Assembly: GCA_020740775.1 (NCBI GenBank)
Contig: JAHEWK010000020.1
Coordinates: 868,001 to 932,000, forward strand
Length of the DNA stretch: 64,000 nucleotides
Direction of reading: 5' to 3'
DNA from: Ilyonectria destructans
Lineage: Eukaryota > Ascomycota > Sordariomycetes > Hypocreales > Nectriaceae
Shown here: piece after piece, positions 34,479 to 45,303 of the stretch
Layout of the letters: each line of letters begins with the position of its first letter
Position numbering within the stretch: position 1 is the first letter of the stretch
Position numbers and translations under genes: made by a program
The notes under the pieces: generated by a model
The model's database searches: none
Told to the model about the DNA's origin: nothing
Seen by the model: only the letters and a program-made list of their open reading frames with translations

Positions 34479-35676
34479 ATGTTGTTCAAACCCGCCCTAT
34501 CTTTCTTTCTTTGCCTATCCTGGGGCTCTGCTAGTCCTATAGCAGTCGACCAAAGAGGTAAGTAAAAGTGACAACAAGTACACTTTATAGGCTAACTAGG
34601 ATTAGATGTTAACCCTGGCCTGTTGTCGATGTTTCATCTTATGAAGCAGTATGCCGACGCGGCATATTGCCAGGAGAATAACAACTCGCCTGGAGACAAG
34701 GTTTCTTGTCACTTTAATAATTGCCCGTTGGTGCAAGCAGAGAACACTACAACCCTAGCAGAATTTGAGAAGTGAGCTTGCAAAGGGCTTTCTCACAAGT
34801 CAAGTTGTGATTCTAGCTCAGCTTTTGTTTTCCCCCTCATCACCACCACCACCAAAAACTTCTTCAAATACCCAAGCGCCCCGGCGAGTGCTTATAGTAC
34901 CCCTTTTACGACCCCAGAGGATTTTTTGATGTTACAGCATTAAGTCCTCCAAGCTGATCAATTATTGGTAGTTCACTTCTTACCGACGTGACGGGATTCG
35001 TAGCCACCGACTATACCAACAATCTTACGGTCGTCTCTTTCCGAGGTTCAGCATCGATTCGAAGTTGGCTTTCTGATTTTATATTTGTCCGCGTACCAGT
35101 GGACATTTGCAGCGGCTGCACAGCACACTGGGGTTTCTGGACATCTTGGGTGGACGCTCGCGACCGTGTTCTCCAAACAATAAGAACCGCTGCAGCAAGA
35201 AATCCGGGATTCCATATCGCCATCACAGGCCATAGCCTGGGCGGAGCCATCGCAAGTCTCGCCGCAGCAGAACTAAGGAATAATGGGTACAATGTAGCTT
35301 TGGTAATTTTACGTATGGACAGCCCAACAGCGTTCTGGATTTGCTTATATATTGCTAGTACACGTTCGGCGCTCCCCGTTTTGGAGACGACGCCCTCAGC
35401 ACGTATATCACCAATCAAGCTGGTGGTAATTATCGCGTCACGCATTACAACGACCCGGTCCCACGTGTGCCACCTATGTTGGTCGGTTATGCACATATTA
35501 GTCCGGAGTACTACGTCTTGACCCCTGATCTCGCGCCTGTTACTGCTGCCGATATCAGGGTATGCCCAGGCATTAAAAACACCGATTGTAACGGGGCGTG
35601 GATAATACCGGACATCCTAGCGCATATCCAGTATTTTGACATAACGGGGCTTTGTTATCCAGCTCTGGACGTCTAA
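34479..35676 (+). CDS. Secreted class 3 lipase / feruloyl-esterase-like
   Basis: Four exons, 34479-34557, 34606-34771, 34972-35302 and 35359-35676, join in phase (donors GTAAGT, GTGAGC, GTAATT) to 297 residues. A signal peptide MLFKPALSFFLCLSWGSAS opens the protein. The lipase_3 core shows VVSFRGSASIRSWLSD (oxyanion region), nucleophile elbow TGHSLGGAIASLAA, YTFGAPRFGDDAL, and HYNDPVPRVPP (catalytic Asp). The C-terminal His is in ILAHIQYFDI. Conserved Cys in DICSGCTAHWGF and VCPGIKNTDCNGAW fit the Rhizomucor lipase/FaeA family of about 280-300 residues. The second intron is unusually long (200 bp) for this window. Predicted to be an extracellular ester hydrolase. Intact. Confidence 0.92.
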
Positions 35677-36575
35677 GAGGGACAGCAAGCTGGTATTCAC
35701 ACACTATGGCTAGTTGAGCGGCGTTTCATACATTGTCCTTACTCTATGTATTAGGTTTTATGCAGCAATCTAGGGGTTGGCCAATTGGTAGCCTTCACTG
35801 TAACGTCACTATAATCTTCTAGCTAAATGCGGTCAGGGAGCGTTCCTTTTTCAGAGCCTGTGTTCCTGTGGTCATTTGACGAAAGTGTGTCAATATCTCG
35901 GAATTGGCCGTTACACTAGCTAGTCTGTGATCAAAGGATGGCGATAGGGGGACCTATGAGGACAGTAGTGCTTACGGAGCTGATATAGAGCCTGAAGGAT
36001 TTATGGAGTTTGCTGACAATTGTGGTTAAGTGGGTGTAGTTATTAAACACGATCGCTGTGATGTACAAGCCGCCACTCATGGCTATCGTTAGCTAATAGG
36101 AGCTCGAAGAATACAATATCCTTACTCTTTGATATTCCGAATTCTCTTGCCTGGACTCTGAGGAGAATTTGATTTATATGTCGCTCTAGACAAACCTTGT
36201 CTACCATTTGGCTTTGGACTTTTATTAATATATATATAGTATGTTGTTACTTGTACTTCTTATGGTAAAATATAAGAGATCTAAAAGTTTCATAAAGTCT
36301 CGTAAAGGACAGACATTGTATTTAATATTTTTTAGGCCAGTTTTGGCTTGTCAACTATTACATCGTTCCGATGCCTTCGCATAGCATGAAGGAGTGTGTC
36401 AATACTTCCAAACATAAAACATAAACTCGAGGTCTTCATCCACATTAATTCCCTTCTCGATCCCTCGTCGCCAGTAAGGCTTAAATTCACCATTCGTCGC
36501 TTTCTCACGCCCAATCCGAAATCGTCTCTCACAGAGACTGGATCGGAGCCAAGATTGGACCTGGAAGCCAGTGGC
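35677..36575. other. Intergenic, AT-rich
   Basis: No gene recognised. AT-rich tracts around 36220-36330 lie close to the 3' end of the next gene. No structured RNA seen. Confidence 0.4.
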
Positions 36576-36994
36576 CTAGTAGCCCTTGCCGTAGCCCTTG
36601 TCGTGGTCCTTCCAATGGTCCTTGCCGTGGCCCTTGTCGTCCCCTCCATGGCCCTTACTCTTGTCGTCCCCATAACCTCCATGGCCCTTGCCCTTGTCGT
36701 CCCCATAACCTCCATAATCATTACCACGGCGATCTTTGTTGTAGTGGCCTTTGTCTCCGCCTTGGAAGGATAGCCGTACTTGTCGTCGTACTTGTCGTCG
36801 TACTTGTCGTCGTCATCGTCGTCATCTCCCTTGCCCTCATGCTTCCCACCCTTGTCACCGTAGCGACCGTATCCGCCCTTGGGAGGATAATGGTCGCCGT
36901 ACTTGGCTGGAGCACCTGGCTCAGCCTCAGAGGCAGGGGCGGCCAGAATGGCAGGGGCAGCAGTGGCAATGAGGGCGATGAGGGAGAGCTTCAT
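36576..36994 (-). pseudogene. Secreted Gly/Asp/Lys-rich repeat protein with a frameshift
   Basis: ATG at 36994 starts a clear signal peptide, MKLSLIALIATAAPAILAAP, followed by EAEPGAPAKYGDHYPPKGGY and an acidic run of seven Asp with three DDKY units. At about 36768 the frame leaves Gly/Asp/Lys composition. In the adjacent frame the same composition resumes and contains two near-identical copies of GGYGDDKGKGHGGYGDDKSK-type repeats, ending KGYGKGY at TAG 36576-36578. A single-base indel at the join therefore best explains the sequence. If instead the original frame is used, translation continues to 36332 with unrelated composition. Function unknown; small repetitive secreted proteins of this type are common in ascomycetes. 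Confidence 0.6.
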
Positions 36995-39409
36995 TTTGAC
37001 GTCAATGGGTGAGAGGATGTTTGAGGAAGTACGAATTGCAAAGGGTTCGTTCAAGAGGTATACTAAGAGAAGATAGCGGTTGTCAGGAGAAGTCAAAGTT
37101 GATTCTATCTGTATGAGCTGGGAGATAGAGAGAAAGATTCATTCTTGAAGATGAGGGGGAGACCTCAGCTTTATTCACAGACGCTCTCCCATTACAAAGC
37201 CGGATGACTTGAGCTGTTTCATGTCGCCATGCCTCCCAGATCTGGTCTCAAGATTACATGAATCCCTTGTTAGCCTTCACCAAGTCGAACACCGAAGCCA
37301 AGACGCGTGTTGCCGGCTCCGGCAGATGATACACCTCAAAGCCATCTCGGCATCTGCAAAGGATAAACGACATGACGTGGCCATCCCTGTGTGTGGTCTA
37401 GGCTAGAGAAATTCCGCCTTATGGCCAGGTCTCACATCATCATCAACTCGTCATTTTGGATGCACGATGTTGCACTGAATGTTTTTGAGCTGAATTCTGA
37501 CTGGGCCTCGTTGACTTTCGCTGGGACCCTTTTCTTAGTCATGCTACTAGCAGATCGTGCAGAAGCACAATCAATTCGATGCGAGTTTCTTTTTTTAGAC
37601 GGCGATGTGGTCGTCAGCTCCGAAACTATGCTTGAGCTCTACGTTGCGGGCTCAGTGGATCTGTTGTTCGGCAAACGGGGATATACCAATCGTCATGACG
37701 GCATCTGCAATATCTCAATCCACTTTCGCGACAATTTTAAATTCTCAGATCTCACAGGGAATCCGTCTGGAAGCTGCAACCGGGATTCTGCTAGGCTTAG
37801 GTGAGACTAGGTGATTTCATCACCGTATAGCTATTGGTCACTACCGGTATATAAAGCACTCGAGCCTACGAACTAGAATATTTCCGGCCGAGAACGGCTA
37901 TATTGGGAAGTGAGTTTGATCTCCTGATAGTAGCAAACGTGGAGGTTTCGTGCTAGACCCGAGTAGCTTCCGTTCTTGGTATCCGACCTAGCCGAACGGC
38001 ATCAAAACGCCATCAGCTGAGAATACAACCTCGATGGAGCGATGGAAGCCTGTCGGTGGTTTCTAGCAAGGAACCAGAGGCTAGACTTTGCACCTACTCC
38101 AGAAAAGCATAGTGCAGGCACTTCAATGCTTGTGATGCATGCCGTGGCTGACATCGCCACATCGAGGGGGACGCAATTGGTGCCCGCACCACCTCGTGTC
38201 GGTAGCTTGGCTCTCCGGCTGAAACTCTATCACCCAATCTTACAATGCATGAGCTTGCATGACAGTGAAGCAATTGAAATTACCCCTCCGTTTACATCCC
38301 GCCTGATGGCGACAATCTGCTAGTTTCTTGCCTCAGAGAAAGCATCAAAATTGCAGAGACAAATTACAAAGACGTTGAGACATTGGAGATGCATCTCATC
38401 CACTTCCTTTTGACTGATCTCACCTTTATTAATACCTCATGTCAGACGTATTTTTCAACGCCAACGTCAATTTTCATCATGATGCATGAAATAGACTCAT
38501 TAACATGCAACAAAGAAAATGTGCCCCGTGGGCCACGACTGGCCATCGTGCTCAGTGAGCGTCGACATGTGTGACGCTTGCATTAACCGTCTAGTTGGGC
38601 GAGCTAATAGACTCATCTAGCTGAGCAAAGGTGACACTGATGAGTGACGTGCGTTGATATCAGAACATCATCATGCCCTGAGAGATCCATGCCGCTACGT
38701 ACTAATGACTCAGCAGGTATTTGGATGAACTTGTGATTTCATCGTCATAGAATATGCTAGATGTTTCCTAGCTAGAGCGATCCGCTTCGGTTCGATCGAG
38801 TTGACTGGACGCAACAGGGGCCTTACTTGTCCGTCAGTGGTACTCTAGTGCGGTTTTACACTACACATTATCCGAAAATCACTGTAAGTGAGAGTGAATA
38901 ATTTGGTAAGTCAACCAGGGTGGTCATAAATTCAATCTGGGACGTCGATTGAGTTGGAACAGGGGTGGCACGGTCTGTTATATGGTACGTGCACGCTCGC
39001 ATGGTTCACATGTTGATCTTTCGTCCGCCGGAGGCGTCAGTAGGAAGTATAAGCAACAAGAGGACTCAATATGGGCTGAAGGAGACCATGACACAATTTG
39101 GGCAACGTACGTGTATATTAGTTATTAGTGCCCTTTCGGCTCTAGTGCCGCCGGGCGTAATAAATTGTATTGTATTGTAGATTGAATTGATGACCACCCT
39201 GAATTCAACAGCCCAAGCTTTCGAGTTGGATACCCACGTCATGTCTGTAAAAACGCGCTTGATAATCGATTTTACGTAAATGGGGTAGGAAAAAACAACG
39301 ACCTCTCATGTTACCTATTCATGCTAGCAGTTTTAATGGGTAAGGCGATATCAATAGGATATCCACGGCGGCCTCTATAGCCCCAACCTACTTTCCTTGT
39401 TTGCCTTCT
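36995..39409. other. Gene-free stretch; possible LINE tail
   Basis: An open frame at 37391-37804 (contains LTFAGTLFLVMLLADRAEAQ) is not recognised. At about 39135-39180 a GC-rich CTAGTGCCGCCGGGCGTAAT sequence followed by about three TTGTA units resembles the 3' tail of a Tad-type LINE, but no pol sequence precedes it. Confidence 0.3.
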
Positions 39410-40791
39410 ACTATACAGCTGCGAAAGCCAACGTGTATCATTGTCGACGACAACGGATAAAGGCTTCCTCGCTCGTATTTTCGGATCCGACGCCTTATTG
39501 ATATCGTCCAGCTGAAGGTCCCGAAGCATGTATGTCAGCCGGTCCGAGCGATGGATCTCAGTCACGATAATGTGAATCTTTCCAACCGGCCCCCTCCTCC
39601 GCCAGAGCTCGCATTTGGTTTCTGTTAGCATAGCCTCGCCGTTCAGCTGCTTCTCAAAAGGTCTAAGTTCTTTCCAAACAGTAGCGCTTTGGCCGAGAGA
39701 TTGAGAATATAGCCGAAGCAACGCACTCGCCTCCTCCTACCGTCGAAACCAAGGTTCTTCCCGATATCATCTATAGCTGTATCGTTATTTTCAGCGTTGT
39801 CCAAGGTAAAGTAGCCGATCTTGTCTCGAATTCCGTACTCGTCAATTACCTTAAGGACTTGAGCAGCAATATTGGCACCAGAGTGCCTAGCAGACATCTC
39901 TGGTACGCCGATAGCAATCTTACACGGCTGATCATTCTCGTCCCGAAAAAAACATACAATCCCATATAAAGCAAGGCGATTACCTGACCTCCACCCGTCG
40001 AATGAGATATAGACAAGCCCGGGACTCCGCTGTGGGACTTTAACTACCTTCTCCTTATGTTCTTTATATGCGGAAAGGACTCTCGATCGAATTGTATCAG
40101 CCGTCAGGTTGGTATCGCAAATACTAACGGATGGGTTTAAATACTCAAAGATGGCCTGGAGTTCTATATGCTCTACTGTCGCGAAAGCGAGGTTGTTATT
40201 AACAATCTATTCCATTATGAGGTTTTAAAAGTAGTTTCAGTCGAAGTTTTTAATAATGCGATTCGTAAGAGCTTGCTCTTTCGGCTTCATTGGGTCAAGT
40301 TTCATTATGTTGGCAATCGACCGGAAGCTCTGCCTGGTGCCGCTGCTCTCCACCATCCTCTGCTTGGCAGATTTCGTCTCTCCTGAAGGTGCCGACATTG
40401 AATGCTTTTTAAATAGGTAGTTCTTAGCGTTTTAAAGGCCGCTGGCGTGAAAATGGGATAGAGGACGATGATTCTTGGCGATACAGATCTTGCAAACCCA
40501 TCGCCGTTCCCCACCCTTCTGGATATGGTATCCATAACTCCAGGCCCAAGATGGTGTATCTTTTGATCTCTCTGACCACAGCCAGCCCGGGAAATGGCCC
40601 CAGAGCCGAGAATCGCACTCATCTCTTGCCTTTGTTGTCGCGGGCTGTGCCACTGGTGTAATTGGGGGTTGTGTTGCTGGTGTCGATGCAGTTCGCAAAG
40701 TCGGAGTCGGAGTTGGCATCTTGTTCAAGCCGAGTGGCATATACTCACTCTCAACAGAGGTAGAGGCATTTCTGGTATCGGAATCGGCCAT
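39410..40791 (-). pseudogene. hAT transposase fragment with BED finger, C-terminus missing
   Basis: The minus strand encodes an N-terminus rich in Pro/Thr (MPTPTPTLRTASTPATQP), a BED-type finger start (RRWVCKICIAKN), then, in other frames, a decayed linker. Next come VYISFDGWRSGNRLALYGIV (first D), ARHSGANIAAQVLKVIDEYG, IGYFTLDNAENNDTAIDDIG (second D) and CFGYILNLSAKALLFGKN, and later ARKPLSVVVDNDTRWLSQLY. It then breaks off near 39410; the dimerisation domain with the third acidic residue is absent. Several frame changes are needed. This is a different hAT lineage from the three larger ones here, of the kind annotated as zinc-finger BED transposases in ascomycetes. No TIR or target duplication found. 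Confidence 0.75.
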
Positions 40792-41067
40792 TATGAATGC
40801 TTATTCTGTTCATAAGTTCTACAGTATCAAATACGACCTTGGCGCAGAAGGGGAAGGAGTTGTAGAAAAGCTCAGCAATCAATAAATTCCGCGTTGGAAT
40901 TCGCCTTCAAGGCGCGTCAATCTACGTTAAGGGGTATATGTTTGGCCTCAGTAGATATATATAATGGGGATGTAACTTTCAACAAATCATAATACTACCT
41001 GGTATTTTCCGTCAATATGTGAGCCATACCGCCGCTAGGGTATCACAGGCTAACGTCCAGGACAAGG

Positions 41068-41337
41068 TGTTATATCCAACAGACCAAAAAGTCATACATT
41101 TAATCAAACCGGAAAGAAGGTCTTCCAGCTGTTCAGACAGGCTATTCAGACCGGCAGCACGGAAGTCCGGACTTCCAGTTAGAGGTGAGTGTCATCTGTC
41201 TCCCAAAAAGCAAGTTCTTCAACACAACAGCCCTAGAGGCACAATTCATCTTATATATAAGACACCGGCCCTTCTTCACTCGCTAGATAGAAAAATAAAG
41301 AGCTTTTATATAGGTCATTACTATCTGACTGTGTGAT
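41068..41337 (+). repeat. Dispersed repeat, candidate solo LTR
   Basis: Starts TGTTATATCCAACAGACC. The first 130 bp are about 85% identical to the reverse complement of 51166-51304. The hexamer ACAAGG flanks 41068-41337 on both sides (41062-41067 and 41338-41343), and the interior holds TATATAAG and AAATAAAGAGC signals, as in an LTR. The 3' end is TGAT before the repeat rather than CA, so the LTR reading is tentative. Confidence 0.5.
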
Positions 41338-41721
41338 ACAAGGCCCATAAAGAAGGGGCCTTTATGTCGGTCTCATAGATGACAGCATCATACAGACTGC
41401 TCCAAGGACCAACCAAAACTCCAAAAGGCAAGTGGCTCCAGCAGCCGTATTACAACAGTATCGGAGTGCAATAATTACCAGTAATCCATCCAATACTATA
41501 TTTAGTTTATATACATAGAATACTATTGAGCAATTATTTCGCAAAAGCTGTAATGGCGTGATATAGGGTAGTGGTGGATTGTATGGGAGTTTACTTCCAT
41601 AACTAGTTTATGGGAGCAAAACCTAGGCGGGCTCCCCTTGAAATACACCATATCAATTATATCAACGTACACCAGACCCCCAAATTGATTGATGTATGAC
41701 TAAGCAGGGGCTCGGTGTAAT

Positions 41722-42318
41722 CAGTGATCGGAATGGTCTGGTATGGTCTGGTATGGGGGGTCAAACCATACCATACCAGCTGCTTACATAATAACCGGTA
41801 TGGTATTACCGGTAAGACCAATAATACCATTAAGGATGCCAAGATTGTTAAGAATGCTAAGAACGATGCCTGAACGTGATGTTGTCTTGTACGAATTCGT
41901 CCAAAGGCACGGGATACTGAAGAGGAGCAGATGATGGCGTTGAGACAGGTAGTGTGGGAGCAGGTGATGGTGTAGGAGTCTTGAAGGATAATGGCGTTGA
42001 ACCTGTCGCCAAAGAGGACGGCGAGGTTGGAACTGGAGATTCTATAGGTAATATTTTAATATCGTAATGGGTTATGTGTCGTAGGATTGCAAGTTCCAAG
42101 CCAAGAAAATTTTGACCTTAAGGAGGCGCTAGCCAGTTTAGTCCATAACCCAGCCGCCTAGCGCAACCAACTCGGCCTATTTTTAGCCTATTTTAGCCTT
42201 ACCGGTATGACTTGGTATACCGGTAATACCATGGTATTGAGATTTCTTCAAACCATACCAAGTCTTGGCGGTATATACCATACCAATACCAACTCATACC
42301 AGACCATTCCGATCACTG
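41722..42318. mobile_element. 597-bp non-autonomous hAT element
   Basis: A perfect inverted repeat of at least 24 bp begins CAGTGATCGGAATGGTCTGG at 41722 and closes at 42318. The 8-bp direct repeat GGTGTAAT is present on both sides (41714-41721 and 42319-42326). The subterminal regions are dense in GGTATGG/CCATACC and ACCGGTA words in both orientations. The interior has no transposase, only a Pro/Thr/Ser-rich minus-strand frame at 41857-42099 (contains TPTPSPAPTLPVSTPSSAP). Confidence 0.93.
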
Positions 42319-42326
42319 GGTGTAAT

Positions 42327-43467
42327 GGAGTATTTTCACCCCTTCTGACAGCGAGAAGTGCCAATGTATATGATACGCAGGAGGCTTCCGGACGACTGAG
42401 CCATGTTCTATTATAAAACGCCCTTCGGGCTGAATCACGAACCCGGGATGATGTGGTGATCCCGCACCGGCCGGTTTGTCGAACACGTCGCAGATTCTCG
42501 AGTCACTCCCAAAAATCCTGCCGACGCTTGGATTCCGGGTGGATGATCCATTGTAATACAGAGGACAGGTGAGAAGAGTGCCATAGGAACGAACTCAAGG
42601 AGAAAATAAAACGGCAACATAGGTATAGACAGGGTTGATAATAGTTACGATTCGTTAAAACTACACGCTAACTATTAACGAGTAATTAATTATTATATAT
42701 GCTTTAAAGAATTGCTTAGGAAAATACTAGCTTTTGCTCGAAAGGTAATACCTCTCGGTTTATTATCCTTACTACCCTGCCTGTTTCTAAGCGCGTCTTA
42801 AAGGAGTTATTTATTGGAAAGGAATTAGTAATTAAGATTCTTCCTGGTATTTAGCAAATAGAAGACGCGGATGCGTCTAATGCTTCGTCGGACGCAAAAC
42901 AAAACAAAAAAGGCAAATAGCAAGTAAAAAGCGACAAGCAGGTACGAGAGCCCTTTAATTTGCGGTGATAAATCTAACATACTTAGTAGTAAAGCGTTTG
43001 AAAGAAAGGCCCTTCAGAGACTCGCTACCTACACCATGGCAGGCGGGCTCCTTGGTCGAAGGGCCGTTGGAAATCATGCGGAAACTGAGGCTTATTCGGG
43101 AGGAGAAGTATGAGATTTCTTTTGTCACCTCCTTATGCTTAATCAATTAAATTAAGCATACAATGTCCAGCAAGGAATGGGATTTGACCTACACCACTGT
43201 CAGCAATCGCAATGACCTCATCGTCGAGATTTGCGTCAAGGTTCCGTCGGAGTTTGCGCAAAGCTTCCCACATATGCTACAAGATTTGAAAAAGATCCTT
43301 GCAACAGAGACAGGAATGGATATATAGGATGATATAGACAAATGGATTACTAGTTTGAGGATGCTTTGGCATGTTTTCCCTAGCGTGATCGCTATCTTGT
43401 GAATTTCAGCGTGTTGAGACCGTGTGGCTAAGGTGGTCCGATCTGCTGGTGGCTGGGATGTGGATAC
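42327..43467. other. Gene-free stretch with possible decayed coding
   Basis: A 54-codon plus-strand frame begins ATGTCCAGCAAGGAATGGG at about 43163 (MSSKEWDLTYTTVSNRNDLI). AT-biased coding-like sequence at 42790-42960 (KRVLKELFIGKELVIKILPG) has stops. Neither matches a family I know; they may be decayed retroelement sequence. Confidence 0.3.
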
Positions 43468-43683
43468 TGTAACGGGTCAGGCCCACTTGGCTGGCGGCTC
43501 TGCCGCCAAGCCCGAATTCTTCTCCACAGCGCCATCGAGTTGATTCTCGAATCTTCTATATTAAAGAAGATATAACGCGTCTTCACGCACCCAGTTTGTA
43601 TTTAGATTCTTTCCTTTCTTCATCTTGAAAGTAAACAGCATAGGGACTAGTTAGTTGAATCAACTCACTAGAGGCCTTTCACA
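43468..43683 (+). mobile_element. 216-bp solo LTR, copy B, with 5-bp target duplication
   Basis: Begins TGTAACGGGTCAGGCCCACT, ends GGCCTTTCACA. It is flanked by GATAC on both sides (43463-43467 and 43684-43688), the 5-bp duplication expected of a Copia/Gypsy insertion followed by LTR-LTR recombination. Identical in sequence to the inverted copy at 30578-30793. Confidence 0.93.
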
Positions 43684-44020
43684 GATACTGTGTAAGGAGC
43701 TGTGCTCCTCTCGGATATATGTAACTTGGAACTAACAACAACATAATCAACCCATTTTTGTTTTATCACTTCTCCATTCTGTTCTAGATATCTTTCACGC
43801 CCCGTCTCCTTCTTGCGGCAGGATCATCTCGCAATTCTGCTGCGACCTGAGCTTCGATCCGATCATCTTCCGATAAAGCTGATTCGTCTTAATACTGCCG
43901 AAAGGCTGTGCTGCATACTATACACTTCTTGCAGCAAGAAAGAAGTCTTTCATCAGACCATCAGAGGTATTCCTAGTTTGATGATGATAGAAACATGTGA
44001 GACTCTCTCTTGTTTGGGGC

Positions 44021-45303
44021 CTATACAAACGGCGGCATCCATGGATACGCTTGGATGATGCTGCGTAGCTTAGTGTCGTAACTCAGCAACCCGTCGGGAT
44101 CGAGATCATCGTAATTCCACAGCGTCTCTATCAGCTCCCCAACCATGTTCATGTGTTCTGTTTTGGACCTCTCCCGCGTTCGATGGATGATACTGAGTAT
44201 GATCCGTCGTTGTTCATCTGTCCGCGTTTCACCAGCAATGATGAACAACGGCCAAGGCAGATCGCATGTCTTCATTTGGGCAAGGATCGTCACCCCTTGT
44301 GTCACTAGATTTTGGTGAGTTGCCTCTGTTCCGCAATAACCCCTAACAGAACGGTTGATCCATAGTACTGTTGTGAGACAATGCAGCATCGTGACAGCGT
44401 GCATCCAAGACGTGGTTCCCGGTACTATGTCTGAATCTAGTGGTTCTAGGATCCTCATCTGAAGCTGACCCTCCAGTTCTAGAAGATATGTTTGCCACGA
44501 CGGAGGCAATCCTTCTTCTCCCATGAGTGTGTCGAATATCTTTGAGATGGTGTCCAGGATGTTTGGGTCACAGCCTGTCACATCTGCTTCCTGCAAGAAA
44601 ACGTACTCAGTGAATGAACTTGATAGGGCTTTGAGTCCACTTACAACACCCTTGCCAAGTCCGGAGCGCCTCCGAAATATAGTAGAGATCCTTTTACGGC
44701 AGAATGGTTTAGAGCCCTTTCTTGTCCAGTACAATTGGCTGAATAGGAACATTGTCTCGTGATAGATAATCCAGTCAAATATGACCTCGTAACTTTGCGA
44801 TAAAGCACTTCGTTCTGCCGAAGACTGGAGAACGTGCTTGGCGCCGCAGAGGTATACTGTCCAAGCTATGGGAGATGACATATGAAGTGTCTATACCTCA
44901 ATTAGTAACGGTCCGACCCCAGCGTCTCAGGACAGAGGAGGCTAACTCACTTCATATAGGTAGAGAAGCATACTTGCAGCTAAGTTACTTATCACTACCG
45001 AGTCTGGGTTGTTTGGGCTCAATGATGCCCTAGTCATGGCGATTGCTTTGCTTTTGAATGATATTGCCCTTGCCTCGCCCGAAACATGCAAGGCCGAAAT
45101 CGCCAGGAGGCCATTCAGCACTGCGACGGAAGATGGCGACGAATCAGTGAGACCAATTTGCAGAAGTAAATGTGCCAAAGACCCCAGTGGGTTTAGCAAG
45201 AAGCATCCTGCATTTTGCATATCTAAACCTTTAGCATGGCTTGCACATTAGAGTACTTCAGAAAACATACAATAATGAAGCAGACTGGTATCATCCTTGT
45301 CTA
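44021..45303 (-). pseudogene. Zn2Cys6 transcription factor, C-terminal part (gene split by pogo element)
   Basis: This is the regulatory part of a fungal-specific regulator of the Fungal_trans_2 type: MQNAGCFLLNPLGSLAHLLL, LNGLLAISALHVSGEARAIS, YEVIFDWIIYHETMFLFSQL. Consensus introns fit at 45223-45270 (GTATGT), 44891-44950 (GTGAGT) and 44591-44644 (GTAAGT), with exons 45303-45271, 45222-44951, 44890-44645 and 44590-44021. The upstream edge is the pogo element; removing it with one TA joins this part in frame to 47504-48001, giving a 517-residue protein overall. No other lesion was found. The likely target genes are unknown; nearest neighbours are unrelated enzymes. Confidence 0.82.

Noticed and set aside
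37391..37804. 137-codon plus-strand frame with a hydrophobic segment
   Set aside because: No family recognised, no clear start context or introns, low-complexity neighbours; left as unassigned.
42420..42500. tRNA-like GGGTTCGTGATTC sequence on the minus strand
   Set aside because: The arms do not pair into a cloverleaf and no acceptor stem is present.
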